Shown here piece by piece: positions 1 through 5,807 of a stretch of 7,107 nt of DNA; the stretch's first letter is position 1, and every line of letters starts with the position of its first letter. The position numbers and the translations under genes are program-made. The DNA is taken from positions 1-7,107 of the forward strand of contig JBMOIB010000141.1 in the NCBI GenBank assembly GCA_049317545.1, written 5' to 3'. Source of the DNA: REEB506 sp049317545. Its GTDB lineage: Bacteria; Pseudomonadota; Alphaproteobacteria; Caulobacterales; Aquidulcibacteraceae. The notes below the pieces were generated by a model that saw nothing but the letters and a program-made list of their open reading frames with translations, was not told the origin of the DNA and searched no databases.

Positions 1-49
1 GGGCGATGCGATGGGCGCCAGACCTGACTTTTATTGGTAGACGCCAGCC

Positions 50-104
50 GTTCGAAGCCGGCCTCGGGGCGTGCGCCAGGCGAACCCCGAGGCCGGCTCC
101 GAAC
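50..104. repeat. 20-bp near-perfect inverted repeat, 15-nt loop
   Basis: The left arm, 50-69 (GTTCGAAGCCGGCCTCGGGG), is matched by the reverse complement of 85-104 at 19 of 20 positions, with a 15-base spacer at 70-84. The stem is very GC-rich and would be extremely stable as RNA on either strand. No T-run follows on the + strand, so a simple Rho-independent terminator is not obvious. It could be a copy-control RNA structure, a protein binding palindrome, or the terminator of a gene to the left. Its position about 200 bp before repA makes a role in replication control plausible but unproven. Confidence 0.75.
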
Positions 105-121
105 GAACAGCCCTGACGCCG

Positions 122-152
122 TTTGACCCGCCGCCTTGGGGCGGCGGTCAAA
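122..152. repeat. GC-rich hairpin with TTGG loop
   Basis: TTTGA plus CCGCCGCC (122-126 and 128-135) pairs with GGCGGCGG plus TCAAA (140-152), leaving C127 bulged and TTGG as the loop. That gives 13 base pairs. It is followed on the + strand by an A-run and GGGCCCC rather than a T-run. It lies 18 bp after the larger inverted repeat, so two stable stem-loops stand in tandem before repA. A regulatory RNA or attenuator-like leader is possible. Confidence 0.65.
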
Positions 153-268
153 AAGGGCCCCTCGGCCTCACCAAACGAACAGCCGCGCGGGCGCGGTGCC
201 GGTGACGTGTGCGGCTCCTCAATCAGGTTTTCTCATTCGGGCACCGGCAATCAGCTTGTGAAACTCGA

Positions 269-277
269 TTATCCACC
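269..277 (+). promoter_or_regulatory. DnaA-box-like site upstream of repA
   Basis: TTATCCACC matches the consensus DnaA box TTATCCACA at 8 of 9 positions. It lies 34 bp before the preferred repA start. A DnaA site here could take part in initiation or in repA expression. A 9-mer with one mismatch can occur by chance, so this is a candidate only. Confidence 0.35.
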
Positions 278-310
278 TTGCCGCCCGACGCAGCTCTGGC
301 ACTCTGGGGC

Positions 311-1366
311 GTGAGCGCAAAAAGCACCTATGCATCGAGCATCCGTCCCGACCCGCACCCGATCCGCGACTTCTTCATCCGTGATCTGATCGACTACGCG
401 CCGAAAGACCATCCGGACATGATGGAGCGGCCGTTCTTCGCGATCGCGAAACGGAAGCGGCTTCGTCCCATCGTGTATGAGAACGCGGACGCGAGTGTCT
501 GGATCAAGGTTAGCGGCCATCCCGAGCATGGCATGGCGACCATCTGGGACGCGGACATCCTCATCTACTGCATCTCGAAGATCGTCGCCGCGCGTGACGC
601 CGGCGACAACGATTTTGGGCCGTCCATTTTTGTCTCGCCGTATGAGCTTCTGAAGAGCATCGCCCGCGAGACCGGCGGCAAGAATTATCAGGAGCTGATG
701 GCTGCGATCAAACGCCTGAAGACCACGACGATCGAGACCAACATTCGCGGCGGCAAGAACCGCATCGCGATGTTCAACTGGCTCGCCGAAGTCGAAGGCG
801 AGGGCCGTGAAGCGGAAAACCCGGAGCAGCTGAAGACCCTCGAGCTCCGCGTCTCGAACTGGCTGTTCAAAGGCATCATGTCGGGGAAGGGCGTGCTGAC
901 GCTCGACCGCGAATGGTTCCTGCTGAAAGGCGGCCTGGAGCGCGTCATCTACCGCATTGCGCGGAAGCACGCGGGCGAACAGGCGCAAGGGTGGACCTGC
1001 AAGTTCGAGACGCTCTACCAAAAGACGGGCTCAGAGGAGCCGATCCGCAACTTTGCGGTGCGCCTCCGGAAAATCATCAAGAAGAACACCCTGCCTCGCT
1101 ACACGACGCGTCTCACGAAAACCGCCGACGGATCCGAAGCGGTGCACTTCATCGCGCGTGCGTTCGTGGAGACGCCGGTGGCGGACGTCAGCACGACACT
1201 CGGGCAGCAAATGGCCGACGCACGCGAACAAGCGCGCGTCGTCTGGATCGACAGCGGCCGCCATCCACGCGGTTTTGAGGCGATCTGGAGCCGTTGGCTT
1301 GCCGACGGCCACGAGCCAACCGAATTCCTCCGCGTCTATCGCGAGCCCGAAACACGCGGCCGATAG
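311..1366 (+). CDS. repA: Plasmid replication initiator protein, RepA/RPA family
   Basis: This encodes the protein expected to bind the iterons downstream and open the origin of an alphaproteobacterial replicon. From the GTG at 311 it is 351 residues long. The family hallmark region begins at residue 37 with MMERPFFAIAKRKR, followed by an aromatic strand containing VWIKVSG and the ATIWDADILIY segment. A winged-helix-like part follows, with YELLKSIARETGG and then ELMAAIKRLKTTTIETNIR. A second half with NWLFKGIMSGKGVLTLDREWF and RLRKIIKKN is typical of the family. A GTG at 209 in the same frame would add 34 residues, but that extension has weaker third-position GC, carries the DnaA-like box and is not expected for this family, so 311 is preferred. 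Neither start has a good Shine-Dalgarno sequence (only GGGG at 306-309, too close). The stop is TAG, and the first iteron begins two bases later. Family assignment is firm; the exact start is not. Confidence 0.92.
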   Translation: MSAKSTYASSIRPDPHPIRDFFIRDLIDYAPKDHPDMMERPFFAIAKRKRLRPIVYENADASVWIKVSGHPEHGMATIWDADILIYCISKIVAARDAGDNDFGPSIFVSPYELLKSIARETGGKNYQELMAAIKRLKTTTIETNIRGGKNRIAMFNWLAEVEGEGREAENPEQLKTLELRVSNWLFKGIMSGKGVLTLDREWFLLKGGLERVIYRIARKHAGEQAQGWTCKFETLYQKTGSEEPIRNFAVRLRKIIKKNTLPRYTTRLTKTADGSEAVHFIARAFVETPVADVSTTLGQQMADAREQARVVWIDSGRHPRGFEAIWSRWLADGHEPTEFLRVYREPETRGR

Positions 1367-1368
1367 GC

Positions 1369-1722
1369 TCGGTGTTTCGGGTGCAGCATCTGGCTTTGCA
1401 GAGGCGCAGAACTCTGTAGCCGTGCAGTCCGCCTGTGGATTGTTCCGCTTTCCGCTTGGAATCGCACCCAATTCAAGCCGCCAGTATCGGTGGAACGGAT
1501 GCAGCTCGAGCAAACGCCTATCGGGTATCGGGTGCTGGAGGTCGTGCCGCCTTAACGCAGCGCACTCGGTGTATCGGATGCAGATGGTCTCGGTGGAATG
1601 AATGCAGCCCATTCGGTGGAACGGGTGCAGCGCGGCTCGGTGGATGAGATGCAAATAGGCACGGGGGATCAGGTGCAGGGCTTCGGTGGAACAGATGCCA
1701 AAACTCGGTGGATTGAATGCAG
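1369..1722. repeat. Iteron array, ten copies of an 18-bp repeat (probable origin of replication)
   Basis: The consensus is TCGGTGGAACGGATGCAG. Copies lie at 1369-1386, 1487-1504 (exact consensus), 1521-1537 (17 nt, one base shorter), 1566-1583, 1590-1607, 1613-1630, 1637-1654, 1661-1678 (five mismatches), 1683-1700 and 1705-1722. The outer blocks TCGGTGGA and ATGCAG are conserved, while the central four bases vary. The last seven copies start every 22-24 bp, about two helical turns, so one protein face could bind them all. The first copy follows the repA stop directly and the next lies 100 bp further on. Iterons beside an initiator gene, with AT-rich DNA on the far side, are the classic arrangement of a theta-replicating iteron plasmid. 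Binding by this RepA is inferred. Confidence 0.9.
1434..1442 (-). promoter_or_regulatory. Weak DnaA-box-like site inside the origin region
   Basis: On the - strand the site reads CAATCCACA, a 7 of 9 match to TTATCCACA with the seven 3' bases intact. It lies in the 100-bp gap between the first and second iterons, where a host DnaA site would be sensible. The match is weak and may be accidental. Confidence 0.25.
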
Positions 1723-1744
1723 GGGGTCCGCTTAAGTGCCTAAA

Positions 1745-1762
1745 GCGCTTGAGAAAAAGCGC
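1745..1762. repeat. Small inverted repeat between iterons and AT-rich region
   Basis: GCGCTT (1745-1750) pairs with AAGCGC (1757-1762) around a GAGAAA loop. An alternative outer pairing uses AGTGC (1735-1739) with GCACT (1761-1765). It sits between the last iteron and the AT-rich stretch and could be a protein site or an origin structural element. Confidence 0.45.
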
Positions 1763-1774
1763 ACTACGGCGGCC

Positions 1775-1812
1775 TTAACCTGTTAACTTTTATTCTAACT
1801 ATTGTTCTTTAA
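1775..1812. other. AT-rich segment, probable DNA unwinding element
   Basis: Only about 8 of 38 bases are G or C, in strong contrast to the GC-rich surroundings. The segment contains repeated TTAAC-like words (CTTAAC, GTTAAC, TCTAAC, TTTAAC). It begins about 50 bp after the last iteron, where the duplex of an iteron origin is normally melted. The assignment rests on composition and position. Confidence 0.65.
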
Positions 1813-2079
1813 CGATGGCGCTTGCGATGAAGGTCAGAAGGTAATCGGCAGCGAGTGGGGGCTATGCGCCCCCCTCGAACACCCCCGCAGGATATTTGGG
1901 CAAGGATATTGGGCGCGAGGCTTTAAACTTCTGGGACGACAGGTGAGCGTGCACTTTCCGAACCGGAATAACGGCGCTTTCGAATTCGGAACTTGTGGAA
2001 AGTCGCGCCTTCCACCGGGAGATTGTCCGCTGTACGCGCCACCTGCGATGCGCCAGACTAGCGGGAGGGGGCGCGCGCG
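1813..2079. promoter_or_regulatory. Leader and likely promoter region of the 474-residue gene
   Basis: There is no supported gene here. Two near-identical words occur 14 bp apart, GGATATTTGGGC (1890-1901) and GGATATTGGGC (1904-1914). Inverted words follow: ACTTTCC (1953-1959) with GGAAAGT (1997-2003), and TTCCGAA (1956-1962) with TTCGGAA (1985-1991). A DnaA-like 9-mer on the - strand (1994-2002, CTTTCCACA) lies inside the inverted repeat. These could be operator or origin elements. No strong -35/-10 pair could be assigned. Confidence 0.4.
2064..2070 (+). promoter_or_regulatory. Ribosome binding site for the 474-residue protein
   Basis: GGAGGGG lies nine bases before the ATG at 2080. It favours this start over the in-frame ATG at 2098, whose only candidate is an AGGA about two bases away. 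Confidence 0.65.
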
Positions 2080-3504
2080 ATGCCGTTTGCGACAGGAATG
2101 GCCATAGTCCGACATGCGACGACAGGCGTCGAGTATGAGATCGATGCCGTGGAATTGGCGTGGATCGAGAGCTACGACGAAGACGAGCGCGAGATGGGCT
2201 ATGAGGTTCATCATCACGCAACCATCGAACATCCTGAACTTGGGCTGTTGAGCTGGTACCTCTCCGAGTATCCCGAAGGAGCAGAGAACGATCGAGAGAC
2301 CGATGTCGGGCCGCATAGTCTCATTCGCGATTTGAGCTATGGCCTTGATAAGGGCTCAGGTGGGGATGCGCCTTCAGTGTCGGAGATGGTCGGATGGTTT
2401 TTCTCGAACTTCGAAGATCCAGCCAACGAGACGCCGCACAATAGTCGGGAAGGTGGATACCTCTACGTGGGGGGAGGGCCATTTGATGCCCGCGAGGAGC
2501 TGTTCAGCCAGTTCCCCAACGCCGATGACGCAATCATCGCAGCCGCGGTCGAGATCATCGAACGGGACGGACTGACGGTATGGGCTCCGCGCCGCGCGGG
2601 CGATCCGTTTGAAGAATTTTGGGACGATCTCAGCGTCAGCTCCGATATCCCGCCGCAGGCGCCTGGCGTTCGGTTCGAAGTGAATGCTCAGGGAAAGATT
2701 GCGCTTGCTACAGTGGTGGGCGGCGACGAGGAACGACCACGCGACGCTCAGTCCAAAGAAGCGCGAGACCTCTGTGCCGAGCTTGCGCAACTCCTCGAGG
2801 GAACCAACGCGTTTCCCGATCTGAAAGCAGCGATTGATCGATATGGCACGGCGATCTCAAGGGGCGCTTCGATCGAATTTCTCTACTATCGGGGCTTGCG
2901 GATCGAGAACACTCGCTCGCGCCTCGCCGCAGAGATCGATCAGGGCGACCGGCCGCCGCTCTCGGGCGAGATCGCAGCCCTGCTCGACACGCTGATGCAG
3001 GTACATGCGAATGTGGTCGCGGGCAGTGCCACGGGAAGGCAGCTGATTGACGAAGCCCGAACCTATGCTCGAACCGCGGCGGAACTGGTTGAACTCCGAG
3101 CCGCGGCGCGTGGAGTTGTTGACGCCACCGTGCAGTCCGGCCTTGTCGACGACGAGGCGGGCGTGCTGCTGACTGAGATGGCCGAGGACATTGGGCGTGG
3201 GCCGCACCCCGAACGCTCAACAGCGACTGCGATCACAGCGATAGGGAACGTTCTGAAGTTGGGGCTTGGCTTTTCCATCTCGTCCATCGCTGGCCAAGCA
3301 ATTGAAGCAAGCATACCGGGCGCTCTTGCGGCAGGCTCATTGACTTCATTGATCAACTCGGTCTGGCTGTTCGCTGGCGCCCATAGGGACGTCCTGCTTG
3401 CGTTCGCGGCGTGCGTTGGCCCGGCGGAGTTCGCGTGGATCAGTTCGTCTTTGGAGTGGCTTCGGCGAAAAGGCCGGGCAGATAGGGAAAATGTGAAGGC
3501 ATGA
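2080..3504 (+). CDS. Uncharacterised protein with C-terminal membrane segments
   Basis: I do not recognise a characterised function. The 474-residue product has at least three parts. Residues 1-90 form an acidic N-terminal module with EHPELGLLSWYLSEYPEGAEN and VGPHSLIRDLSYGL, a pattern I associate with hypothetical proteins of rhizobia and relatives. Residues 100-170 contain MVGWFF, then NSREGGYLYVGGGPFDAREEL and AAAVEIIERDGLTVWAP, a motif set repeated in many unnamed bacterial proteins. Residues 225-385 are largely helical. Residues 388-455 contain two or three hydrophobic stretches (around 390-408, 412-432 and 437-455), so the C-terminus is probably membrane-bound, ending in basic RRKGRADRE. 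No catalytic motif stands out. The gene lies alone on the + strand between the origin and the convergent TIR-FGE gene. It could be a cargo gene or a membrane component of a conflict module. Confidence 0.85.
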   Translation: MPFATGMAIVRHATTGVEYEIDAVELAWIESYDEDEREMGYEVHHHATIEHPELGLLSWYLSEYPEGAENDRETDVGPHSLIRDLSYGLDKGSGGDAPSVSEMVGWFFSNFEDPANETPHNSREGGYLYVGGGPFDAREELFSQFPNADDAIIAAAVEIIERDGLTVWAPRRAGDPFEEFWDDLSVSSDIPPQAPGVRFEVNAQGKIALATVVGGDEERPRDAQSKEARDLCAELAQLLEGTNAFPDLKAAIDRYGTAISRGASIEFLYYRGLRIENTRSRLAAEIDQGDRPPLSGEIAALLDTLMQVHANVVAGSATGRQLIDEARTYARTAAELVELRAAARGVVDATVQSGLVDDEAGVLLTEMAEDIGRGPHPERSTATAITAIGNVLKLGLGFSISSIAGQAIEASIPGALAAGSLTSLINSVWLFAGAHRDVLLAFAACVGPAEFAWISSSLEWLRRKGRADRENVKA

Positions 3505-3530
3505 CCCACGCTCAATAGCGGGGCTTTTAT
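3505..3530 (+). terminator. Probable weak Rho-independent terminator
   Basis: Immediately after the TGA at 3502-3504, CGCT (3509-3512) pairs with AGCG (3517-3520) around a CAAT loop. After an A/G mismatch, CC pairs with GG, and the stem is followed by CTTTTAT. The stem is short and imperfect, but its position and T-run fit transcript termination. Confidence 0.45.
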
Positions 3531-3966
3531 ATTCGCACATCATTTGTTCTGTTAAATGAGACGGCGCGCCAGACTGAATCCTGTTGCCGGCAAATTCTTC
3601 ATGGAACACATTGGTGCGAGCTGTTGCGCACCATCAGCCGGGGGATACGCGGAATCGGTCAATCAGACGGTGGAACGGAGCGTATTGCGCGCGCTCCTGA
3701 CCGGAAAGGCTTCGCCCGAGGTTGCTGTTGCGGGGACCGGCGCGAATGAGCTCGCAAAGCGGACGTTCCCGCGTGCGGGCAAGCGGTGAAAGCACCTGCT
3801 GAAGCGAACGGCGGGAAAGCGCGATCAAGTAGCTGTCAGCGCGCCGCTCGGCTACGCTGAGACACAACGACGAGAACGGCTTCGCCGCGCTGCACTCCGT
3901 GCGGCGCTCCGCCTTAAAGGGGAAGATTCCAAGACGAAGGAAGTAAGGCTCTAAGGTGAAACGATC
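3531..3966. other. Gene-free stretch between convergent genes
   Basis: About 435 bp between two convergent genes. The + frame from 3556 (77 codons) and the - frame at 3634-3867 (77 codons) overlap each other, lack ribosome binding sites and resemble no family I know. A GC-rich stretch at about 3880-3910 can form a small stem (CGCCGC 3883-3888 with GCGGCG 3901-3906). The region may be spacer or the remains of a decayed gene. I see no terminator with a T-run for the - strand gene. Confidence 0.5.
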
Positions 3967-5400
3967 TTAAAGTGCTTTGGCAACGCGGAAACCTAAACGG
4001 CTGTTCCGGGAAGAGTGAATGCCCCAGCCCCAGTCCGATTGGTCGAATCTGCCCGCATCGTGGCTGTCCCAGTCTCCGCCGCGAAGAATGTGGGCCTCAC
4101 CGCTGGAATCCGCATCTTCGACCCATTCCCCAACATTGCCGTGCACGTCGAAGAGCCCAAACCCGTTAGGTTGGAAGGACCCCACGGGCACCGTTTGGTT
4201 CGGTGTACAATTCCTCCACTGCGCTCCATTGCGTGCGCCCTGTTCACAAACTGGATTTTGATCACCCCACCAGTAACTCGTCGTCGTACCAGCGCGCGCC
4301 GCGTATTCCCATTCAGCCTCCGTCGGCAACCGATAACGTTGGCCGGTACGTTGGCTTAGCCATTGCACATAAGCTTGCGCGTCGCTCCAGGTCACGTTTA
4401 TGACCGGCCGATTGCCGCGCCCCCAGCCTTGATCGTTTGGCCTGTAGCCGTTGCAGCCGCCGCCAGCGACACAGGCATCCCATTGTGCGAACGTCACCTC
4501 AGTGCGGCTCACTTCAAGATTCCGCCCGGGAATACGAACCATCGCAGGCATTGCCGAGCCGGAAGGCGCGGTAGGTGGCGTGCGCGCAGGTTCCTGAACC
4601 GGCGTTGGCACGGGTGGTGTCGTCGCAGCACTTTGCGTTGGCGGCGCCGCTGATGGATATTGCGCCGATGGCAGTTGCGTTTGCGGCTGTTGAGTTTCCG
4701 TACCGTGTTGCTGCGCGGATCCGACCGTCGCCACTTGCTCCTCGCCTGTGTCGCCGCCTTGCGTCGGCAGCCAACGCGATACGCCAGAGCCAATCGCGAC
4801 AAGCGCCAGCGCCGCCGCAATCGCGCCGCCGATTAGGAACGGTGTTCTATTGGCTTGCCGCAACCGCTGAGCGGGCGGCGGTTGCGGCCTACGGTCGCCG
4901 CCAAGCCCACCCAGGTCCAACAAGCCTGTGCGCACGCTTGCGCGCAGCGCCGTAGCCAAGCGATCAATGTCATCACGAAAATCCGGGTCAGGGCGGATCG
5001 TGGCGGCGTGGCGGCGCAGCAGCGAATGCAGGCTTTCCGGCAGTTCGTTGGCGCGCGGCATACGCGCTCCGTTGACCAGCACCGGCACAACGTCGAGCCC
5101 GCTTGCAGTAAGCGCGATCTCGATCTCGACACGCACCCAATCGTGAGGATCGTCCAGTCGGCGGCGGCCATCTTCATCCACCGCGTTCACCCAGTTCGGT
5201 CCGATTAGAATCAAGGCCACACGGCAGCGCGGCAATAGAGCCTTGATGTGTTCGCCGAAATCGGCCCCCGGGCGGAGATTATCCACATCCTTGAAGAGAC
5301 GGTCACGGCCAAAACGCTGCTCCAGCGCGTCGTAGATGCGCCCAGCCACGTCGCGCGTGTCTTCTCGCCGATAACCAATGAAGATTGCTTCGCGCGCCAT
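3967..5400 (-). CDS. TIR domain, transmembrane helix and FGE-sulfatase (SUMF1-like) domain protein
   Basis: The 477-residue protein starts at the ATG at 5400. Residues 1-135 are a TIR domain of the bacterial TIR_2 type: FIGYRRED near the start (Gly where Ser is usual), DRLFKDVDNLRPGADF, ALILIGPNW, then DWVRVEIEIAL with E92 as the candidate catalytic glutamate, and VVPVLVNGARMP. A basic stretch precedes one transmembrane helix (about 187-206), suggesting a cytoplasmic TIR and an external C-terminus. Residues 215-285 are a Pro/Gln/Thr linker. Residues 285-477 form an FGE-sulfatase domain: SRTEVTFAQWDAC, VINVTWSDAQAYVQWLS, YRLPTEAEWEYAARAG, YWWGD, GLFDVHGNVGEWVED, ILRGGDW and RLGFRVAKAL. The catalytic cysteine pair of formylglycine-generating enzyme is absent near the end, so a binding rather than enzymatic role is likely. 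Known TIR domains can cleave NAD+; activity here is inferred. An upstream in-frame start at 5514 is disfavoured. Confidence 0.93.
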   Translation of the reverse strand: MAREAIFIGYRREDTRDVAGRIYDALEQRFGRDRLFKDVDNLRPGADFGEHIKALLPRCRVALILIGPNWVNAVDEDGRRRLDDPHDWVRVEIEIALTASGLDVVPVLVNGARMPRANELPESLHSLLRRHAATIRPDPDFRDDIDRLATALRASVRTGLLDLGGLGGDRRPQPPPAQRLRQANRTPFLIGGAIAAALALVAIGSGVSRWLPTQGGDTGEEQVATVGSAQQHGTETQQPQTQLPSAQYPSAAPPTQSAATTPPVPTPVQEPARTPPTAPSGSAMPAMVRIPGRNLEVSRTEVTFAQWDACVAGGGCNGYRPNDQGWGRGNRPVINVTWSDAQAYVQWLSQRTGQRYRLPTEAEWEYAARAGTTTSYWWGDQNPVCEQGARNGAQWRNCTPNQTVPVGSFQPNGFGLFDVHGNVGEWVEDADSSGEAHILRGGDWDSHDAGRFDQSDWGWGIHSSRNSRLGFRVAKAL

Positions 5401-5406
5401 GCCCCG

Positions 5407-5411
5407 CCCCC
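5407..5411 (-). promoter_or_regulatory. Ribosome binding site deciding the TIR-FGE start
   Basis: On the - strand GGGGG lies six bases before the ATG at 5400. The TIR fold begins directly after this methionine, as expected for proteins of this kind. The 38-residue extension from 5514 has no domain-like content. Confidence 0.55.
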
Positions 5412-5795
5412 AAGGCTTCCCAAAACAGCGACGCGGCGACCCGATGGGTTTCTGGCTTTCAGGAGCTACCCTAGCCGCGCCAGTCGGAACCGTAGCCAGC
5501 CAGGGCGCGCGCAAGCAAGGGCTGGGACGAACAGCAATGGCTCGAATCCGCCTGTCTTAAGCGGTTCACGCGATCAGGGCATCGGGCAGGTTTGGCCAAT
5601 GGCTGCCGCCGCTGGTCGCTGGCGCGGACGACCGGAATTGGGCGACACTGCCGTTCGGCCGCAAGCCGCCGACGGGCAGGACCTCGCCGAAGACTACCGC
5701 TGGGCATAGCAACTGGCGGTGACCTTCCCACTTCTACGCCCTAGCGACGGCGCGGACGCTTTATTCGGAGATGTGCATCGGTTAATGCCCTCCCC

Positions 5796-5801
5796 AGGGG
5801 A
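5796..5801 (+). promoter_or_regulatory. Ribosome binding site of the second TIR gene
   Basis: AGGGGA lies six bases before the ATG at 5808, a good Shine-Dalgarno match and spacing. The TIR fold starts at the second residue, so this start is well supported. Confidence 0.75.
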
Positions 5802-5807
5802 CGATCA

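Larger units (their letters stand above)
1..310. other. Leader region upstream of repA, no convincing gene
   Basis: This stretch has no reading frame with a believable start and ribosome binding site. It contains two strong hairpins (50-104 and 122-152), a repeated 11-mer AACGAACAGCC at 102-112 and 174-184, and one DnaA-box-like 9-mer at 269-277. The most likely role is the 5' control region of the replication initiator gene, possibly including the end of a gene lying to the left. No clear -35/-10 pair was found. Confidence 0.5.
5401..5807. promoter_or_regulatory. Divergent intergenic region between two TIR genes
   Basis: This 407-bp region must contain the start signals of both TIR genes, since they point away from each other. 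It is GC-rich and I could not assign convincing -35/-10 boxes. The frames across 5440-5709 give no recognisable protein. The only AT-rich words near the + gene are TTTATT (5760-5765) and GTTAAT (5781-5786). Shared regulation of the two genes is possible because of the layout. Confidence 0.4.

Noticed and set aside
122..160. Rho-independent terminator at the 122-152 hairpin
   Set aside because: The stem is strong, but no T-run follows on either strand.
269..1021. Minus-strand frame of 250 codons inside repA
   Set aside because: It lies wholly opposite a recognised RPA-family initiator and has no family features; long antisense frames are common in GC-rich genes.
1031..1654. Minus-strand frame of 207 codons with repeated His/Pro/Phe-rich words
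   Set aside because: The repeats in the peptide are produced by the iterons read on the other strand, and the rest overlaps the end of repA. It is a shadow frame.
1487..1722. Possible CRISPR array
   Set aside because: Repeats are 18 bp with only 4-7 bp between most copies, diverge in the middle, and lie next to a replication initiator; they fit iterons.
3556..3867. Two opposite 77-codon frames in the gap between convergent genes
   Set aside because: They overlap each other, have no ribosome binding site and show no recognisable protein features.
3967..4551. FGE-like domain as a diversity-generating retroelement target
   Set aside because: FGE/C-type-lectin folds can be such targets, but there is no template repeat, reverse transcriptase or adenine-biased variable segment in the window.
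5401..5514. N-terminal 38-residue extension of the TIR-FGE protein
   Set aside because: The TIR fold begins right after the methionine at 5400, which has a suitable ribosome binding site; the extension is Arg/Pro-rich and resembles no signal peptide.
5248..5709. Plus-strand frame of 153 codons across the start of the TIR-FGE gene and the divergent gap
   Set aside because: Half of it is antisense to the TIR domain, and the remainder has no protein-like motif or start signal.
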